Below are positions 52,269 through 61,088 of a stretch of DNA of 64,000 nucleotides, piece by piece. The translations under genes and the position numbers were made by a program. Within the stretch, counting starts at the first letter, position 1. Each line of letters begins with the position of its first letter. The stretch is from positions 1,798,001 through 1,862,000 of the forward strand of contig NZ_LT629791.1 of assembly GCF_900105925.1 (NCBI RefSeq), written 5' to 3'. The notes under the pieces were generated by a model, which ran no database searches, was not told where the DNA came from, and saw only the letters and a program-made list of their open reading frames with translations. This stretch comes from Jiangella alkaliphila (lineage in GTDB: Bacteria; Actinomycetota; Actinomycetes; Jiangellales; Jiangellaceae).

Positions 52269-54559
52269 GCCCGTCGTGCTCCTCGCACGCTGCGTAGCAC
52301 CGGCGACAGGCGGCCCTCGGCGGTGGTGGTCCAGCTGTGCACCGGCCAGCGCTTGGACTTCGCGTACCGGTAGAGGCTGGCGTCGGGGTTGACGGCGTTC
52401 GGGTGGCCGACGACCTCCAGCCAGGAGCGGTCGGTGTAGCTGTCGCCGTAGGCGTACGAGCCGGTGAGGTCGAGACCCTCGGAGCGGGCGTAGCGGCGCA
52501 GCCAGGTGGCCCGTGCCTCGCCGACCAGCGGCGGCGTGGCCAGGTGCCCCGTCCAGCGGCCGGACTCGTCGGACTCCATCTTGCCGGCGACCATGACGTC
52601 GAACAGCGGCGCCAGCGGCTCGACGAACACGTCGATCTCGCCGGTGAGCAGGACGGTGCGGTGCCCGGCCGCGCGGTGCGCCTTGATGCGCTCGAGCGCG
52701 TCCTCGAACAGGCCGCGGTGCAGCGACACCGTCACCTCGTCGGCGATGACCTTGCGCAGCTCGTTCTCGTTGACGCCCTCGTAGCGGCGCATGAACGTGC
52801 GGATGAAGTCGCCGCGGTCGCGCCGCTCGGCCTGCAGGTAGCGCGGGCCCAGGGCGACCAGGTTGCTCAGCACGACCGGCCACCGCGACAGTGGCTTGGC
52901 GGCCAGCTCGATCCACACGTAGTGCTCGACCAGCGTGGCCGCGGCGACGGTCTTCTGCAGGTCGAAGACGGCGACGACGTCGGTGCGCCGCGGCAGCTCC
53001 AGCGGCGCAGAACCGGCGGCGGCGCCGTCGCCGCTGGCGCCCCGGGTCAGGCCGGGCACGCCGGGGATGTGGATCTTCTGCAGGTAGTGCGCCCAGTCGA
53101 TCTCGGTGACGTCGAAGCCGTGCTCGGCCTTGCGGTCGTCGGGCAGCGCCGCGTGCAGCGCCCGCAGCTTGGCGTCGTCGAAGATGACCTCGGTCTCGGT
53201 GTACGGCTGGTACAGCGAGGTGAACTTGCGCAGCGTGTCGAGGTCGCGGCGGGCCCGGTAGATGGTGGAGATCCACTTGCGCGACCGCTGGCCCGGCGGC
53301 AGCCGGTCGACGGCCTTGTCGGCGAGGTCGACGACGCGCTCGCGGCGGCGCAGCGCCCGCTCGACCACGCCGCGGTGCGGGAACGACCATGACGGGACGG
53401 CGACGTGGCCCTTGGCGTCCTTGAGCGGGTTGGCCTCGAAGTACTCGTGCACGAGCCGGAGCAGCCGGCCGAACGGCAGCGGGTTGGTGATGCCGGAGCT
53501 GACCTGGAAGTACTGCGCCTCGCCGGACGGTGGCGGCACGGCGGCCGCGGCCAGAGCGGCGTTGACGACGAAGTCGACGGGGATGACGTCGAGCACGGTG
53601 TCGGCCAGCGCGGGGAACTCGGGCAGCAGGCCGCGCCCGTACGCCGCTATCAGCGGGTCGGCGACCTTGAAGCCGTCGATCCAGCCGGGGAACGGGTGCT
53701 TGAGCGACGACTCGATGATGGTCGGCCGGACGACCGTGAGCCGGTGCCCGTTGCCGGCCCAGAGGTCCTCGGCGACCCGCTCGCCCAGCGCCTTGGTGAA
53801 TGTGTAGACGTCGGGCCAGCCCAGGCTCTGCGCCCGGGTGCGGCCGGCCTCGACCAGCTCGACGCGGACCCACTCCTGCCGGGCCTGCTCGGCGGTGTCG
53901 GTGACGACCCGCGCGCCGGCTCGGCCGTGCTCGTCCTGCGCCTCGGTGAGCAACCGGCGCAGCAGCCGGGGGCTGCGCGACATGCGCTCGACGTCGGGCC
54001 GGGCGGCCTGCGCGTAGGCGAGTTCGGCCGTGCGGTCGACGTCGTGCTCGAGGCTGCGCTCTTCGGCGATGCCCTTGCGCAGCCCGGCGACGTAGCCGGT
54101 GGAGATGTGGACGACGTGCGGGTCGGAGCCGGCGGCCAGCAGCGCGCGGTACAGCGACTCGGGGCCGGAGACGTTGGAGGCGAACGCCTCGTCGATGGGC
54201 AGGTCGAACGACACCGTCGAGGCGGAGTGGATGACGACGTCGACACCGTCGGGCAGCGGCGGCAGCGCGCCGAGGTCGCCCTCGAGGACGGTGACCCGCG
54301 CGCGGTACTGCCGCTCGGCCTCTTCTTCACCGACGGCCGCGCGCCAGGTGCCGAAGACCGGCTTGCGGAACAGCCGGTCGATGCGGTCCTGCGCGCTGAG
54401 CGCCCCGCGCGGGCGGACGATCAGGCTCATCCGGGTGTCGGGGTAGGTCGACAGCAGCTTCTCGAGCAGGGCCTGGCCGACGAAGCCGGTCGCGCCGGTG
54501 AGGAGAACGTGTGCGCCGTGCAAGGTCGAGGTTCCTCCGGTGGCCGTGGCGGCGCTCAC
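52265..54559 (-). CDS. Fatty acyl-CoA reductase fused to a HAD-IB-like domain
   Basis: A 764-residue fusion. Residues ~1-520 form a fatty acyl-CoA reductase: LLTGATGFVGQALLEKLL (NADPH site), ISTGYVAG, VYTFTKALGE (Tyr252, Lys256) and VVRPTIIESSLKHPFPGWID, then a sterile-like C-terminal part. Residues ~525-764 form a HAD-IB domain with VAVFDLQKTV (motif I), VLLTGEID (motif II) and YAYGDSYTDRSWLE (motif IV). Motif I has Gln535 where the second Asp is expected, so phosphatase activity may be changed or lost. The reductase would supply fatty alcohol for the AGPS-like enzyme. The GTG start overlaps the stop of a 19-codon leader ORF. Confidence 0.88.
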   Translation of the reverse strand: MSAATATGGTSTLHGAHVLLTGATGFVGQALLEKLLSTYPDTRMSLIVRPRGALSAQDRIDRLFRKPVFGTWRAAVGEEEAERQYRARVTVLEGDLGALPPLPDGVDVVIHSASTVSFDLPIDEAFASNVSGPESLYRALLAAGSDPHVVHISTGYVAGLRKGIAEERSLEHDVDRTAELAYAQAARPDVERMSRSPRLLRRLLTEAQDEHGRAGARVVTDTAEQARQEWVRVELVEAGRTRAQSLGWPDVYTFTKALGERVAEDLWAGNGHRLTVVRPTIIESSLKHPFPGWIDGFKVADPLIAAYGRGLLPEFPALADTVLDVIPVDFVVNAALAAAAVPPPSGEAQYFQVSSGITNPLPFGRLLRLVHEYFEANPLKDAKGHVAVPSWSFPHRGVVERALRRRERVVDLADKAVDRLPPGQRSRKWISTIYRARRDLDTLRKFTSLYQPYTETEVIFDDAKLRALHAALPDDRKAEHGFDVTEIDWAHYLQKIHIPGVPGLTRGASGDGAAAGSAPLELPRRTDVVAVFDLQKTVAAATLVEHYVWIELAAKPLSRWPVVLSNLVALGPRYLQAERRDRGDFIRTFMRRYEGVNENELRKVIADEVTVSLHRGLFEDALERIKAHRAAGHRTVLLTGEIDVFVEPLAPLFDVMVAGKMESDESGRWTGHLATPPLVGEARATWLRRYARSEGLDLTGSYAYGDSYTDRSWLEVVGHPNAVNPDASLYRYAKSKRWPVHSWTTTAEGRLSPVLRSVRGARRA

Positions 54560-54615
54560 CGGCGGGATCCCAGGGCATCGCGTCCGGCCCGTGCCAGGTC
54601 GAAGTCAGATGCCAT
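54556..54615 (-). CDS. 19-codon leader ORF coupled to the acyl reductase gene
   Basis: An ATG with GGAGGG at good spacing encodes a 19-residue peptide starting MASDFDLARAG and ending LGSRR. Its TGA overlaps the GTG start of the reductase, which has no good ribosome site of its own. This looks like translational coupling by a leader peptide. The peptide has no recognised function. Confidence 0.5.
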   Translation of the reverse strand: MASDFDLARAGRDALGSRR

Positions 54616-54793
54616 GCGCCCTCCCCAGGCAGGTGCCGCCGCTCGGTCGAGCTGCATTTTTAGTTACCCGTGCCGTCGGCCGGCGGCCCTTGTCGAAGTC
54701 CAGGGGGTGCCGATGACCCCATACGCCGTGCAGACAATACACAGAATGTAGCCCTTCGCGGGCATGGCCATCGTATCGCTACTGGTGAGCTGG

Positions 54794-56830
54794 TCACCTT
54801 TCCCTTGTGGGACTCCCCGCTGTCTTGGACCTCGCGGTCGGCGAGGCGAGCGCGCCGGGCAGCGGCTCGCGGTGCACGACGGTCAGCGACGACACCGCGC
54901 GGGTGAGCACGACGTAGAGGCGGCGCAGCCCGGCCGGCTCGGCCGCGACGATGGCGGCCGGCTCGACGACGACCACGTGGTCGTACTCGAGGCCCTTCGC
55001 CAGGGTGGCCGGCACCAGCGTGATCCGGGCGTCGTCGGCGAGGTGGCCGTAGTCGAGGCCGGCGGCGTCGAGCGCGGCCTCCATGTCCGGGACGGCGGCG
55101 TCGGCGACGATGACGCCGAGTGACCCCTCGCGGGACGCGACATCGACAGCGGCGACGGCGACGGCTTCCCGCAGGTCTCCGGCCGCGTCGACCAGGTCGA
55201 GCCGGCCGGGGTTGGACCGGACCGGCTCCGGTGGCGCGATTCCCGGTGCGATGACCGGCAGCAGCCGCCCGGCGAACTCCACCACGGCCGCGGGCACGCG
55301 GTAGCCCTTGCGCAGCACCTCAAGGTGGGCGTCGTCGTGGGCGAGGTGGCGCAGCGCCTCCGGCCAGGACGGCGTCGCCCACGGCGTGGTGCCCTGGGCG
55401 ATGTCGCCGAGGACGGTGAGCGAGCCGGTGCCGGCGCGGCGGCCGACGGCGCGCAACTCCATGGGGGAGAGGTCCTGCGCCTCGTCCAGCACCACGTGCC
55501 CGACGCCGGGGACCCGCTCCAGCGCCGCGGCGGCCTCGTCGACCAGGACGGCGTCAGCGTGCGACCACGGCGCGGTCTTCGGGCCGCGGGCGGGCTTGCG
55601 CCACAGCAGGCGGCGCTGCTCGTCGTCGTCCAGGATGCCAGCCGCCGCGGTGGCGAGCAGGTCCGGCTCGCTGAGCAGCCGCATGACCAGCTTGACCGGG
55701 TCCAGCGCCGGCCACAGCTCGTCGACGTGCGCCTTGACCGGCCGGGACCGGGCGACGGCGTTCTGGACGCGGTCGTCGGTGATCTCGCCGGCCGCCTCCA
55801 TGCGCAGCAGGATCCGGTGCGCCAGCCGCTGGCCGAGCAGCGATCGGGCCGTCGTGTAGCCGTCGCCGCGCTCGCGCAGCGTCCGGATCGCGTCGGCGAC
55901 CTCGTGCACCGGGACCCGCCAGCGCCGGGTGCCGCGGGGCACGTAGAGCGTGTCGGCGGGCTCCTGGACGTGCGACCAGATCGCGTTGCGGACGACCTCG
56001 GCCAGGCGGGCGTCGCCCTTGAGCGTCGCCGTCTCCGGGTCGTCGGTGCCCCTGATCGGGACCGTCTCGACCAGCTCGGCGACGGTGACCTGGCGGACGT
56101 CGACCTCGCCGAGCGTCGGCAGCACCTGGGCGATGTAGTGCAGGAACGCCTGGTTCGGCCCGATGACCAGCACGCCGGTGCGCGACAGCCGGTCGCGGTA
56201 GGCGTGCAGCAGGAACGCCGCCCGGTGCAGCCCGACGGCGGTCTTGCCGGTGCCTGGCGCGCCCTGCACGCACACCGTCCGGTCGAGCGAGGCGCGGACC
56301 ACCTCGTCCTGCTCAGGCTGGATGGTGGCGACGATGTCGCGCATCGGCCCGACGCGCGGCCGCTCGATCTCCTCGGTGAGGATGCGGCTGGTGATGTCGG
56401 TCTCGCCCGGGTCGAGCAGGTGCTCGTCCTCGTACGAGGTCAACTCGCCGCCGGCGAACCCGTAGCGGCGGCGCAGCGTGACGCCATGCGGGTCGTCGCG
56501 GGTGGCCCGGTAGAACGCCCGCGACACGTCCGCCCGCCAGTCGACCACCATGGGGTCGCCGTCGCCGTCCATGACGTGGCGCCGCCCGATGTGAAAGGTC
56601 TCGGCGTGGTCGTCGTCGGTGCGGTCGATGCGGCCGAAGAACAGCGGCAGCGACGGGTCGTCCTCCAGCGCCTTCGCCCGCCGGTACAGCGCGGCCTTGA
56701 GGTATTCCGTCGAGACGTGGTCGCCGCCCTGCGCCGTCAGCGACAGGGTGTGCTCGCGCATCGAGTTGAGATCGGCGCGCGAGCGGCTCAGATGGTCCCG
56801 CTCGGTCTGCAGGACGGGGTCGACGGACAC
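54794..56830 (-). CDS. HelD/HelR-like RNA polymerase-associated UvrD-type ATPase
   Basis: A 678-residue superfamily 1 ATPase lacking the usual UvrD accessory length. It has an N-terminal helical region, then FFGRIDRTDD, VMDGDGDPMVVDWRAD and a Walker A CVQGAPGTGKTAVGLHRAA. Walker B-like VVLDEAQDLSPMEL, VLGDIAQGTTPWA and VVLTRAVSSLTVVH follow. The actinobacterial HelR group displaces stalled RNA polymerase and can give rifamycin tolerance. The GTG start has GGGAGG 6 bases upstream. I saw no rifamycin-associated palindrome upstream, so it may be the housekeeping HelD type. It stands in its own unit. Confidence 0.85.
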   Translation of the reverse strand: MSVDPVLQTERDHLSRSRADLNSMREHTLSLTAQGGDHVSTEYLKAALYRRAKALEDDPSLPLFFGRIDRTDDDHAETFHIGRRHVMDGDGDPMVVDWRADVSRAFYRATRDDPHGVTLRRRYGFAGGELTSYEDEHLLDPGETDITSRILTEEIERPRVGPMRDIVATIQPEQDEVVRASLDRTVCVQGAPGTGKTAVGLHRAAFLLHAYRDRLSRTGVLVIGPNQAFLHYIAQVLPTLGEVDVRQVTVAELVETVPIRGTDDPETATLKGDARLAEVVRNAIWSHVQEPADTLYVPRGTRRWRVPVHEVADAIRTLRERGDGYTTARSLLGQRLAHRILLRMEAAGEITDDRVQNAVARSRPVKAHVDELWPALDPVKLVMRLLSEPDLLATAAAGILDDDEQRRLLWRKPARGPKTAPWSHADAVLVDEAAAALERVPGVGHVVLDEAQDLSPMELRAVGRRAGTGSLTVLGDIAQGTTPWATPSWPEALRHLAHDDAHLEVLRKGYRVPAAVVEFAGRLLPVIAPGIAPPEPVRSNPGRLDLVDAAGDLREAVAVAAVDVASREGSLGVIVADAAVPDMEAALDAAGLDYGHLADDARITLVPATLAKGLEYDHVVVVEPAAIVAAEPAGLRRLYVVLTRAVSSLTVVHREPLPGALASPTARSKTAGSPTRER

Positions 56831-56961
56831 GGGTGGCCTCCCAGGGCTCGGCGGAAGATGGCGCTTTCCGACGGCCCGGTGGTCCGGTCCGGTCGCGAAG
56901 GGCATGGGAGCTTAGCCCAGACTGCCCGGGCGTGTCCACTCGAATGCGGTCGCGCCGGGCG

Positions 56962-58608
56962 TCAGCTGTCGCGGAGGACGTCCTCGGCGTCGGCGATCTG
57001 GTAGGCGTAGCCCTGCTCGGCGAGGAAGCGCTGGCGGTGCTGGGCGTAGTCCTGGTCGACGGTGTCGCGGACGATCACCGAGTAGAACCGGGCCGTGCGG
57101 CCGTCGGACTTGGGCCGCAGGATGCGGCCGAGCCGCTGCGCCTCCTCCTGCCGCGAGCCGAACGTGCCGGACACCTGGATGGCGACGCTCGCCTCGGGCA
57201 GGTCGATGGAGAAGTTCGCCACCTTGCTGACCACCAGCGTGCGGATCTCGCCGGTGCGGAAGCCGTCGAACAGCCGCTGCCGCTCGCGCACCGTCGTCTC
57301 GCCCTTGACCACGGGGGCGCCGAGGCGCTCGCCGAGCTCGTCGAGCTGCTCGATGTACTGGCCGATGACCAGCGTCGGCTCGCCGGCATGCCGCTTCACC
57401 AGGCCCTCGACGACGCGGGTCTTGGCGTTGGTGCACGACGCCAGCCGGTAGCGCTCGTCGGGCTCGGCGGTGGCGTAGGCGAGCCGCTCGCCGTCGGACA
57501 GGGTGACGCGCACCTCGACGCAGTCGGCGGGGGCGATCCAGCCCTGGTTCTCGATCTCCTTCCAGGGCGCGTCGTAGCGCTTCGGGCCGATCAGCGTGAA
57601 GACGTCGTCCTCGCGGCCGTCCTCGCGCACCAGCGTGGCCGTCAGCCCGAGCCGGCGGCGCGCCTGCAGGTTCGCCGTCATGCGGAAGATCGGCGCCGGT
57701 AGCAGGTGCACCTCGTCGTAGACGACGAGGCCCCAGTCGCGGGCGTCGAGCAGCTCGAGATGCGGGTAGACGCCCTTCCGCCGGGTGGTCAGCACCTGGT
57801 ACGTCGCGATGGTGACCGGGCGGACCTCCTTCTTCGCGCCGGAGTACTCGCCGATCTCGTCCTCGGTGAGGCTGGTGCGCTTGACCAGCTCGTCCTTCCA
57901 CTGCCGGGCCGCGACGGTGTTCGTCACCAGGATCAGCGTGGTGGCGCCGGCCCGCGCCATGGCGGCCGCGCCGACCAGGGTCTTGCCAGCGCCGCAGGGC
58001 AGCACGACCACGCCGGAGCCGCCGTGCCAGAAGCCGTCGACGGCGTCGCGCTGGTACGGCCGCAGCGTCCAGCCGTCCTCGGCCAGCGCGATGGCGTGCG
58101 CCTCGCCGTCGACGTAGCCGGCGGTGTCCTCGGCCGGCCAGCCCAGCTTGACCAGCGCCTGCTTGAGGTTGCCGCGCTCGGACGCGTGGACGACGACGGT
58201 GTCGGGGTCGAGCCGGTTGCCGACCAGCGGGGCGACACGCTTGGACCGCAGCACCTCCTCGAGCACGGCGCGGTCGGTGGTGACCAGTACCAGCCCGTGC
58301 ACCGGGTGGCTCTCGAGCCGGAGCCGGCCGTACCGGGCCATCGTCTCGGCGACGTCGACCAGCAGCGCGTGGGGCACGGGGTAGCGGGAGTACTTGAGCA
58401 GGGTGTCGACGACCTGCTCGGCGTCGTGACCGGCGGCCCGGGCGTTCCACAGGCCGAGCGGCGTCAGACGGTAGGTGTGGACGTGTTCGGGTGCCCGCTC
58501 CAGCTCGGCGAACGGCGCGATGGTGCGGCGGCAGTCGTCGGCGAGGTCGTGGTCGACCTCGAGGAGCAGGGTCTTGTCACTCTGGACGATCAGGGGTCCG
58601 TCGTTCAC
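56962..58608 (-). CDS. XPB/Ssl2-type DNA repair helicase
   Basis: A 548-residue superfamily 2 helicase. The N-terminal damage-recognition-like region (LIVQSDKTLLLEVDH, LTTDRAVLEEVLRSK) is followed by Walker A VVLPCGAGKTLVGAAAM, DEVHLLPAPIFRMTA, GLTATLVREDGREDD with the RED motif, and QRLGRILRPKSDGR. Actinobacterial XPB unwinds DNA 3' to 5' and is thought to act in repair. The GTG start is placed where the conserved N-terminus begins, 25 codons inside the longest frame. Confidence 0.93.
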   Translation of the reverse strand: MNDGPLIVQSDKTLLLEVDHDLADDCRRTIAPFAELERAPEHVHTYRLTPLGLWNARAAGHDAEQVVDTLLKYSRYPVPHALLVDVAETMARYGRLRLESHPVHGLVLVTTDRAVLEEVLRSKRVAPLVGNRLDPDTVVVHASERGNLKQALVKLGWPAEDTAGYVDGEAHAIALAEDGWTLRPYQRDAVDGFWHGGSGVVVLPCGAGKTLVGAAAMARAGATTLILVTNTVAARQWKDELVKRTSLTEDEIGEYSGAKKEVRPVTIATYQVLTTRRKGVYPHLELLDARDWGLVVYDEVHLLPAPIFRMTANLQARRRLGLTATLVREDGREDDVFTLIGPKRYDAPWKEIENQGWIAPADCVEVRVTLSDGERLAYATAEPDERYRLASCTNAKTRVVEGLVKRHAGEPTLVIGQYIEQLDELGERLGAPVVKGETTVRERQRLFDGFRTGEIRTLVVSKVANFSIDLPEASVAIQVSGTFGSRQEEAQRLGRILRPKSDGRTARFYSVIVRDTVDQDYAQHRQRFLAEQGYAYQIADAEDVLRDS

Positions 58609-58769
58609 CGCACCATTGTCCCGTACGGTCGGCCTGTCGAGAACCGTGCATACCGACGACGACTGGGGGCCGGAGGCTCCCACGAGTTGTCGGTCGGCTA
58701 TGGACGGCCGAGGCGCGGGGTCTGCGCGTGTGCGAGCGGCGCATGCACGGGGCGAGACGTAGGGGTGTG

Positions 58770-59288
58770 ATGGTGAGCGAAATGGTGGAACGCGTCACCG
58801 AGATCGACGACGAGCTGGTGTCGTGGCTGCTGACCTGCTGGGTCGACGTGTCGAACGCGGGCGGCGCCGTCGGCTTCCTGCCGCCGGTCGACGCGGACGA
58901 GGTGCGGCCGGCGCTGGACGACCACCTCGCCGAGCTCGCCGGCGGCGCCGGATTCCTCGCCGTGCTGCGGGTCGACGGCGAGCGGGCCGGGTTCGCGTTC
59001 GTCATCGGTTCCACCCGGCCGCTGTTCCGGCACTGGGCGACGGTGCTGCGGCTGCAGGTCCATCCGCGGTTCCAGGGCCGCGGCGCCGGCCGGGCGCTGC
59101 TCGACGGCGTGGCCGACCTCGCCCGCGCCGACGGCCTGGAGTTCCTGCACCTCACGTACCGCGACGGGCTCGGGCTGGGCCGGTTCTACGAGTCCTGCGG
59201 CTACGTCGAGGTGGGCCGCAACCCCGGCTCGATCCGGGTCGCGCCGGGTGACGACCGCGACAGCGTGCTCATGCAGCGGAAGCTGTGA
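58770..59288 (+). CDS. GNAT family N-acetyltransferase
   Basis: A 172-residue acetyltransferase. The acetyl-CoA motif is LRLQVHPRFQGRGAGRALLDGV (shown here in two parts: LRLQVHPRFQ and GRGAGRAL), followed by FLHLTYRDGLGLGRFYESCGYVEVG typical of GNAT motif B. Substrate is unknown. A GTG directly before the ATG is an alternative start; AGGGG lies upstream. It is divergent from the XPB helicase gene. Confidence 0.8.
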   Translation: MVSEMVERVTEIDDELVSWLLTCWVDVSNAGGAVGFLPPVDADEVRPALDDHLAELAGGAGFLAVLRVDGERAGFAFVIGSTRPLFRHWATVLRLQVHPRFQGRGAGRALLDGVADLARADGLEFLHLTYRDGLGLGRFYESCGYVEVGRNPGSIRVAPGDDRDSVLMQRKL

Positions 59289-59439
59289 ATCCAGACATGC
59301 CGGACGCGCCGGGAACCGCGGGTGCCTCGGCGGGAGTTCGACTCGTGAGGCACAATGTCCGGCGACCCATCGGCAGCACGTCCCGAATCCGGTGAAGGAG
59401 GCAGGCCCGCGCAGGGGCACGCGCGCGGCGGCGGCATCG

Positions 59440-61062
59440 ATGAGCAGCGACGAGACGGTCGGCCGACGAGCTCGGGGGCGGCGCAACAGCGTCAGCCCGG
59501 CCGAGTATCGCCGTTTTCTGCGCCAGGTCGGCGTCGGTGCACTGGTCCCCGGTGTCGGGCTGATCTCGGCCGGGCGCAAGAAGCTGGGCTGGACTGTCCT
59601 GACGCTGTTCCTCCTGCTGGCCGCGGGCGCGGCGGTCTACGTCGTCCGCAGCGGCATCAGCGGCCTGGTCGACGACGGCACCGACACCGACACACTGAAC
59701 CTCATCACCGGCGTGCTCGCGGCCGTCGCCGTGGTCTGGCTGCTCACCGCGCTGGTCAGCCTGTACCTGCTGCAGCCGCGCGGGCTGAAGGCGCCGCAGC
59801 GGCTGCTCTCGGCGCTGGTCGTCGTGGTGGTCGCGTCGCTGGTGGTCGCCCCGCTCAGCATCGGCAGCCGGTACGCCTACACGCAGCGCGGCTTCATCGG
59901 CAACGTCTTCGCCGACGACGACTCCCACAGCCTCACCCGCCCGGACAGCTCGGACGAGGACCCGTGGGCCGGCCAGCAGCGGGTCAACGTGCTCATCCTC
60001 GGCTCCGACAGCGGGCCGGGCCGCGAGGACACCCGCACCGACACCGTCATGGTCGCCAGCATCAACACCGAGACCGGCGACACCGCGCTGTTCTCGCTGC
60101 CGCGCAACCTGCTCAACCTGCCGATGCCGCCGGACACCCCGCTGGCCGAGGCCTACCCCGACGGCTACATGGGGCCCCAGGACGACGCCTACTACTGGCT
60201 CTCCGCGGTCTACCGGTTCGTGCCGCACGAGTTCCCCGAGTTCTTCGAGGGCGTCGCCGACCCCGGCGCCGAGGCGGCCAAGCTCATCGTCGGCGAGGCG
60301 CTCGGGCTGGACATCCACTACTACGTCATGGTCAACCTGCGCGGGTTCCAGTACCTGGTCGACGCGTTCGGCGGCATCGACATCGACGTCCCGTACCGCA
60401 TCCCGATCGGGACCAAGGAGCAGTTCGGCGCCTGCACCGAGCCGACGGGCTGGATCGAGCCGGGCGAGAACCAGCACCTCGGCGGCTACCAGGCGCTCTG
60501 GTTCGCCCGCGCCCGCTGCGGCCCCGGCCCGGTCTCCGATGACTACGAGCGCATGCGGCGGCAGCGCTGCGTCATCGGCGCCATCGCCGAGCAGGCCGAT
60601 CCGGTGACGTTGCTGCGCCGCTACCAGCAGCTCGCGTCGGCGGCCGAGAACACCATGTCCACCGACATCACCGAGTCGCGGCTGTCCGACTTCGCCGAGC
60701 TGGCGCTGAAGGTGCAGGACGCCGGCGGCCTGCGCAGCCTGCCGTTCACCAACGACATCATCGAGTACCACGACCCCGACTACGACGTCATCCGCGAGTA
60801 CGTCCAGCAGTCGCTCGACCCGGCCCCGACACCGCCGCCCAGCGCGACCGAGGAGCCGGCAGGGGGCACGACCGAGGACCCGGCCGAGGAGGCTCCCACG
60901 GAGGAGCCGACCGAGGAGGCTCCCGCCGACGACCCGACCGAGGAAGAGGCACCGCCGGACGAGGCCGCGCCGCCGGCCGAGCCCGGTGAGGGCGAGACGC
61001 CGGGCGCGACCGAGACCCCGAGCGACGCCGACGGCGCCGTCAACGTCGACGACGTCTGCTGA
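59440..61062 (+). CDS. LCP (LytR-CpsA-Psr) family cell-wall ligase
   Basis: A 540-residue membrane protein. It has a basic N-terminus, three hydrophobic helices (about residues 45-135) and an extracellular LCP domain. The domain begins RVNVLILGSDSGPGRED with the conserved RTDTVMVASIN, LPRNLLNLPMP and GGIDIDVPYRIP. The C-terminus is a long Pro/Glu/Thr-rich tail. LCP enzymes transfer lipid-linked glycopolymers such as teichoic acid or arabinogalactan to peptidoglycan. Arg residues of the phosphate pocket are present. Three N-terminal helices instead of one is notable. The start is uncertain; GGAGG lies about 40 bases before the ATG. Confidence 0.88.
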   Translation: MSSDETVGRRARGRRNSVSPAEYRRFLRQVGVGALVPGVGLISAGRKKLGWTVLTLFLLLAAGAAVYVVRSGISGLVDDGTDTDTLNLITGVLAAVAVVWLLTALVSLYLLQPRGLKAPQRLLSALVVVVVASLVVAPLSIGSRYAYTQRGFIGNVFADDDSHSLTRPDSSDEDPWAGQQRVNVLILGSDSGPGREDTRTDTVMVASINTETGDTALFSLPRNLLNLPMPPDTPLAEAYPDGYMGPQDDAYYWLSAVYRFVPHEFPEFFEGVADPGAEAAKLIVGEALGLDIHYYVMVNLRGFQYLVDAFGGIDIDVPYRIPIGTKEQFGACTEPTGWIEPGENQHLGGYQALWFARARCGPGPVSDDYERMRRQRCVIGAIAEQADPVTLLRRYQQLASAAENTMSTDITESRLSDFAELALKVQDAGGLRSLPFTNDIIEYHDPDYDVIREYVQQSLDPAPTPPPSATEEPAGGTTEDPAEEAPTEEPTEEAPADDPTEEEAPPDEAAPPAEPGEGETPGATETPSDADGAVNVDDVC

Positions 61063-61088
61063 CCCGGGAGAGACACACCCCGCGGGCG

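Noticed and set aside
56831-56961. Rifamycin-associated element upstream of the HelR-like gene
   Set aside because: I looked for the 19-base GGGGCTTGC-type palindrome in this gap and did not find it.
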